From the NCBI GenBank assembly GCA_964493095.1, contig CAZBNG010000126.1:1-5084 (forward strand): DNA of 5,084 bases, written 5' to 3'. Source of the DNA: CAYXSX01 sp964493095 (GTDB lineage Bacteria; Pseudomonadota; Alphaproteobacteria; Micavibrionales; Micavibrionaceae). Under the pieces are notes generated by a model. That model worked only from the letters and a program-made list of their open reading frames with translations. It ran no database searches and was not told the DNA's origin. Below, piece by piece: positions 1-4,935 of the stretch (its first letter is position 1; every line of letters begins with the position of its first letter). The position numbers and the translations under genes are program-made.

Positions 1-1
1 C

Positions 2-514
2 CCGGATATTATCGAGCGCGCCCTGCTTTCTACCTCTGCTCCCAGTCGTAAAATCTATCTCAGCCCGCGGGGGAAACCGCTCACCCAGAAACTGGTCAAA
101 GAACTTACGGTCATCCCCCAAATCACCCTGCTCTGTGGCCGTTATGAGGGAGTGGACCAGCGCGTGCTGGACGCCCATGATTTCGAGGAAATTTCCATCG
201 GCGATTATGTGCTTTCCGGCGGAGAACCCGCCGCGCTTATTCTCATGGATGCCTGCATCCGCCTGCTTCCCGGTGTCATGGGCAATGAAGATACGGCGGA
301 TAACGAAAGCTTTGGCGAAGGTGCCGGCGGCCTTTTGGAATACCCGCATTACACACGGCCCGCCATCTGGAATACCGCCAACGGAGAGGTTTATAACGTG
401 CCGGAAGTCCTGACATCAGGGGATCATGCCAAAATCGCCCAATGGCGGCGTGATCAATCGGAAGCCGTTACAAAAGCCCGCAGGCCGGATTTACTTAAGA
501 AAAGCAAGATATAG
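2..514 (+). CDS. trmD: tRNA (guanine-N1)-methyltransferase TrmD, C-terminal part (5' end outside window)
   Basis: TrmD transfers a methyl group from S-adenosylmethionine to N1 of G37 in tRNAs, next to the anticodon, and so prevents +1 frameshifting. The 170 residues present cover the knotted SPOUT AdoMet site and the C-terminal tRNA-binding domain: YLSPRGKPLTQ (fragment residues 19-29), CGRYEGVDQR (45-54), SIGDYVLSGGEPAAL (65-79), RLLPGVMGNE (87-96), LLEYPHYTRP, VPEVLTSGDHAKIAQWRR and a terminal RRPDLL. By comparison with E. coli TrmD about 65-70 N-terminal residues are missing to the left. Two small oddities: the stretch before LLEYPHYTRP has about three extra residues (GAG), and the linker after it (AIWNTANGEVYN) is longer than usual. 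The position of the E. coli catalytic Asp169 (EDSF) reads Glu here (NESF). The stop is TAG at 512-514. rpsP and rimM usually lie upstream, which cannot be seen here. The identification is very secure. Confidence 0.97.
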   Translation, partial: PDIIERALLSTSAPSRKIYLSPRGKPLTQKLVKELTVIPQITLLCGRYEGVDQRVLDAHDFEEISIGDYVLSGGEPAALILMDACIRLLPGVMGNEDTADNESFGEGAGGLLEYPHYTRPAIWNTANGEVYNVPEVLTSGDHAKIAQWRRDQSEAVTKARRPDLLKKSKI

Positions 515-515
515 C

Positions 516-544
516 TTGTTTTTTACCGCTTATATCTGTATAAA
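516..544 (+). promoter_or_regulatory. Candidate sigma-70 type promoter for rplS
   Basis: TTGTTT (516-521) and TATAAA (539-544) are separated by 17 bases, the ideal spacing, starting directly after the trmD stop. Transcription would begin near 551 and leave an 85-base leader before rplS. This suggests that rplS can be transcribed apart from trmD. The region is AT-rich, so a chance match is possible. Confidence 0.45.
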
Positions 545-580
545 ACGCGCAAGTTTTGTATTAACCCATTAAAAACATAA

Positions 581-617
581 GCGATCCGCCGGGCGAGAGC
601 CTGATTACCGGGATCGC
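581..617 (+). promoter_or_regulatory. Candidate structured 5' leader of rplS mRNA
   Basis: The RNA can fold into an outer 7-bp perfect stem (581-587 with 611-617, gcgatcc/ggatcgc) enclosing an inner 5-bp stem (590-594 with 599-603, one G-U pair). The inner stem is closed by a GAGA tetraloop of the GNRA type (595-598). An asymmetric internal loop (588-589 / 604-610) separates the stems. The fold ends five bases before the Shine-Dalgarno sequence of rplS, which suits translational feedback by a ribosomal protein, as known for other r-protein leaders. The fold is seen in the sequence; a regulatory role is inferred. I cannot match it to a named RNA family. Confidence 0.4.
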
Positions 618-621
618 AAAT

Positions 622-627
622 AAGGGA
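622..627 (+). promoter_or_regulatory. Ribosome binding site of rplS
   Basis: AAGGGA lies 8 bases before the ATG at 636. It fixes the start of L19 and sits directly behind the candidate leader structure. Confidence 0.7.
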
Positions 628-635
628 AAAAAGAG

Positions 636-1232
636 ATGAACACGTTACAAAAATTCGAAGCCAGAGAGCTTAAAAAACTTCAGGACAGCAAAACCGTTCC
701 TGATTTTCACCCCGGCGACACTGTTAAAGTGAACGTACGCGTTAAAGAAGGCACGCGTGAGCGTATTCAGGCGTATGAAGGCGTTTGCATTGCCCGCACA
801 GGCAGCGGCCTGAACGAAAGCTTTACCGTGCGAAAGATCAGCCTTGGCGAAGGCGTTGAGCGTGTATTCCCGCTGTGGAGCTCCCGCGTTGACTCCATCG
901 AGCTGGTGCGCCGCGGTTCCGTACGCCGTGCAAAGCTTTACTACCTGCGTGACCGCCGCGGTAAATCAGCCCGTATTTCCGAGCGCGTAACCGGTCACGG
1001 CCTTGAGAAAAAAGAAGATATCGCAGAAGCCGATCAGCTGAGCAAAACGGCAAAAACAAAAGCCAAAAAAGAAGCCAAAGCCGCGCAAAAGGCCGAAAAC
1101 CGTGCCCAGATCGAAGCGGCGAACGCTGCCAAGCAAAAGGCGAAGGAAGAAGAAGCCAAAGCAGCTGCTGCTGAAGCACAAGCTGCCGAAGCCTCTGCGC
1201 CCGAAGCGGAAACCCCCGCCACGGAAGAATAG
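636..1232 (+). CDS. rplS: 50S ribosomal protein L19 with long charged C-terminal extension
   Basis: L19 is a structural protein of the large ribosomal subunit, placed at the interface with the 30S subunit. The family core is clear in residues 1 to about 117: PDFHPGDTVKVNVRVKEG (22-39), RIQAYEGVCIARTGSGLNE (43-61), SFTVRKISLGEGVERVFPL (62-80) and RRGSVRRAKLYYLRDRRGKSARI (near 92-114). The remaining roughly 80 residues form a low-complexity tail made mostly of Ala, Lys and Glu, ending in a Pro/Glu-rich acidic stretch; it is probably helical or disordered. Total length is 198 aa against about 115-120 for E. coli-type L19. Extended tails occur in alphaproteobacterial L19, but this one is long. 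The start is set by the ribosome binding site at 622-627 and by the N-terminus MNTLQKFE. A strong terminator follows 28 bases after the stop. Confidence 0.98.
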   Translation: MNTLQKFEARELKKLQDSKTVPDFHPGDTVKVNVRVKEGTRERIQAYEGVCIARTGSGLNESFTVRKISLGEGVERVFPLWSSRVDSIELVRRGSVRRAKLYYLRDRRGKSARISERVTGHGLEKKEDIAEADQLSKTAKTKAKKEAKAAQKAENRAQIEAANAAKQKAKEEEAKAAAAEAQAAEASAPEAETPATEE

Positions 1233-1260
1233 GATTTACCACCCTATAGCAGATAAACAA

Positions 1261-1284
1261 AAGGCGCTGACAAGCGCCTTTTTT
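1261..1284 (+). terminator. Intrinsic terminator of rplS, probably bidirectional
   Basis: An 8-bp perfect stem (1261-1268 aaggcgct with 1273-1280 agcgcctt) and a 4-base loop (gaca) are followed by a run of T through 1284. On the minus strand the same stem is followed by TTTTGTTT, so it can also end the convergent minus-strand unit whose last stop codon is at 1307-1309. Confidence 0.9.
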
Positions 1285-1306
1285 ATTTTCATCAGTCACC
1301 TGACGT

Positions 1307-1585
1307 TTATTCTGAAATCTTTAAGGGTGCCTTTAACGTCAGGTTGATACCCGTGTGATGCGGAGCCATCAAGGTAACCCGGCTGCTTTTTGCAAAAACC
1401 TCCGCCAGATCGGGCGTAATATGCCCTAAAAAGTAATCCCGTTCGTACAAAACCGCATGAAGCGAATGGTCGCGGCGATCCAGAATAATGGCATCGGCAT
1501 GCACATAGGAAGGATCGAGAAACGATATAAGTACGCCGTGATGATCGGCTGAAAAACCCGAACACATTTCCTGATAATGATTCAT
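1307..1585 (-). CDS. Hypothetical protein, 92 aa, second gene of minus-strand pair
   Basis: I do not recognise a family. The product is a small soluble-looking protein without signal peptide or membrane segment. It begins MNHYQEMCSGFSADHH, has a mixed hydrophobic middle (ADAIILDRRDHSLHAVLYER, about residues 30-49) and ends in an alternating pattern (GINLTLKAPLKISE) that suggests beta strands. It is fairly rich in His and Asp, but there is no catalytic motif I can name. That it is a real gene is supported by an AGAGGA ribosome binding site 8 bases before the ATG, a start only 26 bases after the stop of the upstream gene, and a terminator directly beyond its end. It is probably cotranscribed with the repeat protein at 1612-2556 and may work with it. 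An overlapping frame on the same strand (1296-1565) has no such support. Confidence 0.7.
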   Translation of the reverse strand: MNHYQEMCSGFSADHHGVLISFLDPSYVHADAIILDRRDHSLHAVLYERDYFLGHITPDLAEVFAKSSRVTLMAPHHTGINLTLKAPLKISE

Positions 1586-1593
1586 GATACTAA

Positions 1594-1599
1594 TCCTCT
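1594..1599 (-). promoter_or_regulatory. Ribosome binding site of the 92-aa gene
   Basis: Read on the minus strand, AGAGGA is followed by 8 bases and the ATG at 1585-1583. This is among the best Shine-Dalgarno matches in the window and chooses this frame over the overlapping ones. Confidence 0.75.
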
Positions 1600-1611
1600 A
1601 ATGTTCCACTG

Positions 1612-2556
1612 TTAAACAATCGGTCCTTTTGGCGTTTCAAAAGCGATAACAGGCTCCTCCGCATGTTCGGGTTCAACCAGCGCCAGTACGGGCTGCTCCC
1701 CGAGACGGCCTTTTTCATCCCAGCTTGTACGCAAGGAGTCTTCATGCCTGATATCTTTGGAAAACTGAGCAAAAGCACTATTGGTTACCTGTCCCTTTGC
1801 ACCGTCAACGCTTCCGACATTCATATATCCGCCTGCTGCCAGCATGTATTGCGCGTGGTAAGTAACAGAGCTTAACGGCCCCGCCTGCGCGACTTGAGGC
1901 TTCAGGGCCGCCAGTTCCTGTTTATAGGAATCCGAATTACGCGCCATTTCGCGCAACGTATCGTTCCATGTTCCTGTTTTCCCGGACATGTACGCCACAA
2001 TCGCCGGGTTTTCCAAATGAGCTTCGGGATGTTCTTTTATATACTTGGCTATGGCATTTATCGTTTCATGGTGCGCCTCACCATCGACTTTGACACCCAA
2101 TTCTTTCTGTAAAAACTCCATTTCCGGTCTGGTAAACGGATACGGCTGAGAAAGAAGCGAGGCAACAGTCGTGCCTTCACGTACCAAGGTAGGGTCGTAT
2201 CTTCCCCCTTCCAGCGCCTTTTGCTGTAAACGGATAATGTCTGTTTTTGCCTGCGCGGCTATAATCGGATCGCCGATATCGTGAATGGCTTTTTCAACAC
2301 GAAAGCTCAGGCGGGGTACAATTTCGAGATTTTCCGGCTTGCTCACATAACTTATAACGGCCTGCACCGTTCCGGGGCCAAACACGCCGTTTGCCCTTTC
2401 AAACTTTGCATCCCCTGTTTCCATGAGTGCCGTCTGAAGCATCTGAATTTCACGCGTTGTAAGCTCATCATGCTTTGTCAGCAGATGTCCTATAACAAAT
2501 CTGGCGCTTTCCTGTCGCGGATCGGACAATACCCCGTTCATTCTTACCCCATTCAT
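1612..2556 (-). CDS. Protein with three peptidoglycan-binding-like repeats, no signal peptide
   Basis: The exact function is unknown. The 314-aa product carries three copies of a pattern like the PG_binding_1 fold (LQ..L...DG..G..T..A...Y/F). Repeat 1, residues about 22-72, has MLQTAL, then NGVFGPGTVQAVISY. Repeat 2, about 131-173, has FLQKEL, then VDGEAHHETINAIAKY. Repeat 3, about 231-268, has AQYMLAAGGYM, then SVDGAKGQVTNSAFAQF. Repeats 1 and 2 also share an upstream segment: xLL, four to five residues, then [LF]T, then E[IM], then LQ. Later regions are an alpha-helical linker (195-222) and an acidic tail (about 285-314). No Sec signal, lipobox or membrane helix is visible, so cell-wall binding would need another export route, or the fold serves another role. 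Met1 (2556) has AGGA 10 bases upstream inside a hairpin loop; Met6 (2541) is a possible alternative start. It is the first gene of a convergent pair. Confidence 0.75.
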   Translation of the reverse strand: MNGVRMNGVLSDPRQESARFVIGHLLTKHDELTTREIQMLQTALMETGDAKFERANGVFGPGTVQAVISYVSKPENLEIVPRLSFRVEKAIHDIGDPIIAAQAKTDIIRLQQKALEGGRYDPTLVREGTTVASLLSQPYPFTRPEMEFLQKELGVKVDGEAHHETINAIAKYIKEHPEAHLENPAIVAYMSGKTGTWNDTLREMARNSDSYKQELAALKPQVAQAGPLSSVTYHAQYMLAAGGYMNVGSVDGAKGQVTNSAFAQFSKDIRHEDSLRTSWDEKGRLGEQPVLALVEPEHAEEPVIAFETPKGPIV

Positions 2557-2557
2557 G

Positions 2558-2583
2558 CCCGGCTATTCCTAAGCCGGGTTTTT
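2558..2583 (+). terminator. Terminator-like hairpin between divergent genes
   Basis: A 7-bp GC-rich perfect stem (2558-2564 cccggct with 2572-2578 agccggg), with a 7-base loop, is followed by five T on the plus strand. This has the form of an intrinsic terminator acting in the plus direction, although no plus-strand gene ends here. It may shield leuC from read-through or end an antisense transcript. On the minus strand the hairpin lies one base before the start codon of the repeat protein and holds its only ribosome-binding-like AGGA in the loop, so it may also influence that gene's translation. Confidence 0.6.
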
Positions 2584-2592
2584 CTCATTAAA

Positions 2593-2620
2593 TTGTTGAT
2601 GAGCCTTACCGTTTTATGCT
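2593..2620 (+). promoter_or_regulatory. Weak promoter candidate for leuC
   Basis: TTGTTG (2593-2598) and TATGCT (2615-2620) are separated by 16 bases, downstream of the plus-strand terminator and about 100 bases before leuC. A promoter is expected here because leuC has no plus-strand gene directly ahead of it. The match is only partial. A nearby TGTAAT (2623-2628) could serve as the -10 instead. Confidence 0.25.
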
Positions 2621-2667
2621 TATGTAATGGCCCGTTATTACTCTGAATATTTTATGCGAGAAGCTTT

Positions 2668-2696
2668 AATTTCAGGTTAAAAAGCAACCTGTAATT
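2668..2696 (+). promoter_or_regulatory. Imperfect palindrome upstream of leuC
   Basis: Arms 2668-2678 and 2686-2696 pair at 10 of 11 positions (core caggtt/aacctg, then a T-T mismatch, then aatt/aatt) around a 7-base loop. It ends 22 bases before the leuC start. It could be an mRNA hairpin in the leuC leader or a DNA operator in the divergent region. No run of T follows, so it is not a terminator. I see no Leu-rich leader peptide around it. Confidence 0.35.
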
Positions 2697-2710
2697 GAAT
2701 TGGCCACGGC

Positions 2711-2715
2711 AAGGA
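2711..2715 (+). promoter_or_regulatory. Ribosome binding site of leuC
   Basis: AAGGA stands 3 bases before the ATG at 2719. The spacing is short, but it is the only Shine-Dalgarno-like sequence, and it favours this ATG over the upstream TTG at 2695. Confidence 0.5.
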
Positions 2716-2718
2716 AAA

Positions 2719-4128
2719 ATGACTAAACCACTGACTTTATTTGAAAAAATCTGGAAAGATCACGTTGTAGACAGGCAGGAGGACGGCACATGCCTGATTT
2801 ATATCGACCGCCATCTGGTACACGAAGTAACTTCTCCCCAGGCCTTTGAAGGGCTGCGCCTTGCCGGGCGCGGCGTCCACAGCCTTTCCGGCACGCTGGC
2901 GGTCATGGACCACAACGTCCCGACAACCGACCGCTCCTTACCGATCGAGGAGGAAGACAGCCGCATCCAAATCGAAACGCTGCGCCAGAACTGCGCGGAT
3001 TTTGGCGTTCAACTATTTGATTTACTTGATAAAAGACAAGGAATTGTCCACATCATCGGTCCGGAACAGGGATTTACCCAGCCCGGAATGACGATTGTGT
3101 GCGGCGACAGCCATACCAGCACGCACGGCGCGTTCGGCGCGCTTGCCTTCGGAATCGGCACATCGGAGGTCGAGCACGTTCTGGCCACGCAAACCCTGAT
3201 CCAGAGTCCGGCAAAATCCATGCGCATTACCGTAAACGGCAAACTGCCCCCCGGCGTAACCGCCAAAGACATGATTTTAGCGATTATCGGCAAGATCGGC
3301 ACCTCCGGCGGTCAAGGTTACGTGATTGAATATGCAGGCGAAGCGGTACGCAACCTTTCCATGGAAGGGCGCATGACCATCTGTAACATGTCGATCGAAG
3401 GCGGCGCACGCGCCGGGATGGTGGCGCCCGATGAAACGACTTTCGCCTATATCAAGGGCCGCCCGATGGCGCCCAAGGGTGAAAACTGGGATAAGGCTGT
3501 GGCATATTGGAAAACCCTGCCCAGTGACGAAGGCGCCACATACGACAAAGAAATCGTGCTGGAAGCCGCCGATATCCCGCCCACCGTCACATGGGGCACC
3601 ACGCCCGAGGACGTGGTGGCCATTACCGGAGTTGTCCCCTCGCCCGCCGATTTCGCGGACGCCAACAAGCGCAAGTCCGTGGAGCGGATGCTGGAATATA
3701 TGGATCTGAAACCGGGCACGAAAATGACGGATATTCCGCTGGACAAGATTTTCATCGGTTCCTGTACCAATGCGCGGATCGAGGATTTGCGCGAAGTTGC
3801 CAAGATCGCCAAAGGTAAAAAAGTCGCCAAAAACATCAAGGAAGCCATGGTCGTTCCCGGCTCCGGCCTTGTAAAACAGCAGGCCGAGGAAGAAGGCATT
3901 GCCGCTATCCTGATCGAGGCGGGTTTTGACTGGCGCGAACCGGGCTGCTCCATGTGCCTTGGCATGAACCCAGACCAGCTTAAACCCGGCGAACGTTGTG
4001 CATCCACCTCCAACCGCAATTTCGAAGGGCGGCAGGGCAAGGGCGGACGTACACACCTCGTTTCCCCGGCCATGGCGGCGGCAGCGGCTATTACCGGGAA
4101 ATTAACGGATGTACGGGAGCTTTATTAA
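2719..4128 (+). CDS. leuC: 3-isopropylmalate dehydratase (isomerase), large subunit
   Basis: LeuC pairs with LeuD to form the 4Fe-4S enzyme that interconverts 2- and 3-isopropylmalate in leucine biosynthesis, in the cytoplasm. The 469-aa product has the usual length and all family marks: TLFEKIW near the N-terminus, VMDHNVPT, CGDSHTSTHGAFGALAFG (starting at residue 128), GTSEVEHVLATQ, GSCTNARIEDLR with Cys349, GCSMCLGMNPD with Cys410 and Cys413, STSNRNFEGRQG and GGRTHLVSPAMAAAAA near the end. The three cysteines match the cluster ligands of E. coli LeuC in spacing, so the enzyme should be active. I chose the ATG at 2719 because the homologous N-terminus begins there and AAGGA (2711-2715) precedes it; a TTG at 2695 would add eight atypical residues. 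leuD follows after a repeat and one extra gene rather than directly. Confidence 0.98.
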   Translation: MTKPLTLFEKIWKDHVVDRQEDGTCLIYIDRHLVHEVTSPQAFEGLRLAGRGVHSLSGTLAVMDHNVPTTDRSLPIEEEDSRIQIETLRQNCADFGVQLFDLLDKRQGIVHIIGPEQGFTQPGMTIVCGDSHTSTHGAFGALAFGIGTSEVEHVLATQTLIQSPAKSMRITVNGKLPPGVTAKDMILAIIGKIGTSGGQGYVIEYAGEAVRNLSMEGRMTICNMSIEGGARAGMVAPDETTFAYIKGRPMAPKGENWDKAVAYWKTLPSDEGATYDKEIVLEAADIPPTVTWGTTPEDVVAITGVVPSPADFADANKRKSVERMLEYMDLKPGTKMTDIPLDKIFIGSCTNARIEDLREVAKIAKGKKVAKNIKEAMVVPGSGLVKQQAEEEGIAAILIEAGFDWREPGCSMCLGMNPDQLKPGERCASTSNRNFEGRQGKGGRTHLVSPAMAAAAAITGKLTDVRELY

Positions 4129-4139
4129 ACTCTCCTTAC

Positions 4140-4214
4140 GTCATCCCAGCGAAAGCTGGGATCCATAGTGAATTAATTGCACATAGTATAGATTCCGGCT
4201 TTCTCCGGAATGAC
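4140..4214. repeat. Dispersed-type palindromic repeat (two hairpins, MITE/REP-like)
   Basis: The element begins GTCATCCCAGCGAAAGCTGG and ends in TCCGGAATGAC. It holds a left hairpin with an 8-bp perfect stem and GAAA tetraloop (4143-4150 / 4155-4162) and a right hairpin with a 7-bp stem (4192-4198 / 4205-4211), around a 29-base AT-rich centre. The outer ends GTCATcCC and GGaATGAC are complementary. Copies of this type (GTCATTCCCGCGAAAGCGGGAATCC and similar) are scattered in many proteobacterial genomes and yield the false peptide VIPAKAGIQ...DSRFRGND; here the frame reads VIPAKAGIH...DSGFLRND. It sits 12 bases after the leuC stop and may act as an mRNA 3' stabiliser or partial terminator. No transposase is nearby. 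Confidence 0.75.
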
Positions 4215-4244
4215 AAATATATTGTATTACGCTAAACTATAAGA

Positions 4245-4883
4245 ATGGACGAACTCTCCATTACGCTTGCTCCAGACCTTTTTCCCGGCGACCGCCCTTT
4301 CCAGACCGCTATAAAGCCTTATTGCGAGGATCTTCTGGCACGTCTTGGCGATCATATGCCCGGCAAACTTAAACATCTGAACCGTGTTGGCGGGCTTATG
4401 GGCCGGGTATGCGTAATTATGGGCATGAATGAGCAAGACGCGTTTATTCACGCCCAAGCGGCAAGAATGCACGATATCGGCTATCTTTCCCGGCCGCGCA
4501 GCGAATGGCGGACCGATGAAAAGCCTGATGACGCGGAAAAACTGCGCCGACGTATCCTGCACACGGTGGAGGGCGAAAAAATCCTCGGGGAAAGCCCGGT
4601 TGCCGAACACAATTTTATTATTCTGGCGCGGGAAATGGCGCTTTATCACCATGAAAAGCTCGACGGGACAGGTCCGCACGGCGAGGACAGGCTTTCGCGT
4701 ACTATCCAGATTTTAGGGGCCGTTGACGCTTATGACGGGGATCAGGTAACGGCAAACAAGCCCGGCGTTCCGGTGCGCACCCCGCAGGAAGCGCTTGAGC
4801 GTCTTTACACAGAGAAAAAATATGCCGGCGGTTACCGCGAGGATATCCTGCAGGCCATCGCGCAGGCGGAAAACCTGTCATAA
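4245..4883 (+). CDS. Stand-alone HD-GYP-like metal-dependent phosphohydrolase
   Basis: The 212-aa product consists of one HD-GYP-type domain. HD-GYP enzymes bind two or three metal ions and usually hydrolyse cyclic di-GMP. The expected ligands are in order: His44 (KHLNRVG), His76-Asp77 (ARMHDIG), His106 (HTVEGEKIL), His135-His136-Glu137 with Asp140 (HHEKLDGTG) and Asp161 (AVDAYDG), followed by the usual helix (TPQEALERLYTEKKYAGGYR). It departs from the consensus in two places: GYP reads GPH (143-145), and the Lys of HDIGK is Tyr80, so the substrate may differ from cyclic di-GMP. There is no receiver, PAS or membrane segment; the first 40 residues are only a short N-terminal extension. An in-frame stop just upstream forces the ATG at 4245, which has no good ribosome binding site. 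The gene is wedged between leuC and leuD and is probably cotranscribed with them. Confidence 0.85.
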   Translation: MDELSITLAPDLFPGDRPFQTAIKPYCEDLLARLGDHMPGKLKHLNRVGGLMGRVCVIMGMNEQDAFIHAQAARMHDIGYLSRPRSEWRTDEKPDDAEKLRRRILHTVEGEKILGESPVAEHNFIILAREMALYHHEKLDGTGPHGEDRLSRTIQILGAVDAYDGDQVTANKPGVPVRTPQEALERLYTEKKYAGGYREDILQAIAQAENLS

Positions 4884-4935
4884 GGCGCGCTTCGGAAGTC
4901 TTGCTTTTACACCGCTATTGCCCTAAAAACGTCCC

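Noticed and set aside
838..1299. Minus-strand frames antisense to rplS (also 966-1181 and 1034-1222)
   Set aside because: Their Leu/Phe/Ala/Ser-rich products mirror the Lys/Ala/Glu-coding tail of L19; no start signals.
1298..1344. 10-bp inverted repeat (1298-1307 with 1335-1344) at the end of the 92-aa gene
   Set aside because: It overlaps coding sequence, has a 27-base loop and no T run; a better terminator lies right beside it, so it is probably chance.
1296..1565. Minus-strand frame of 89 codons overlapping the 92-aa gene
   Set aside because: It has no ribosome binding site; the competing frame has AGAGGA at the right distance.
2281..2646. Plus-strand frame of 121 codons opposite the start of the repeat protein
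   Set aside because: It runs through the terminator hairpin and has no ribosome binding site or recognisable protein pattern.
2695..2718. TTG at 2695 as an earlier leuC start
   Set aside because: It lies within the palindrome, has no ribosome binding site and adds residues not found in LeuC; the ATG at 2719 fits the family.
3277..4056. Long open frame (259 codons) on the minus strand inside leuC, and another at 3447-4073
   Set aside because: Both are antisense to a fully conserved leuC, have no ribosome binding site and show unlikely composition; they are shadows of GC-rich codon structure.
3996..4235. Plus-strand frame ending in VIPAKAGIH...
   Set aside because: It is an out-of-frame reading of leuC that runs into the palindromic repeat; this peptide is a well-known false translation of such repeats.
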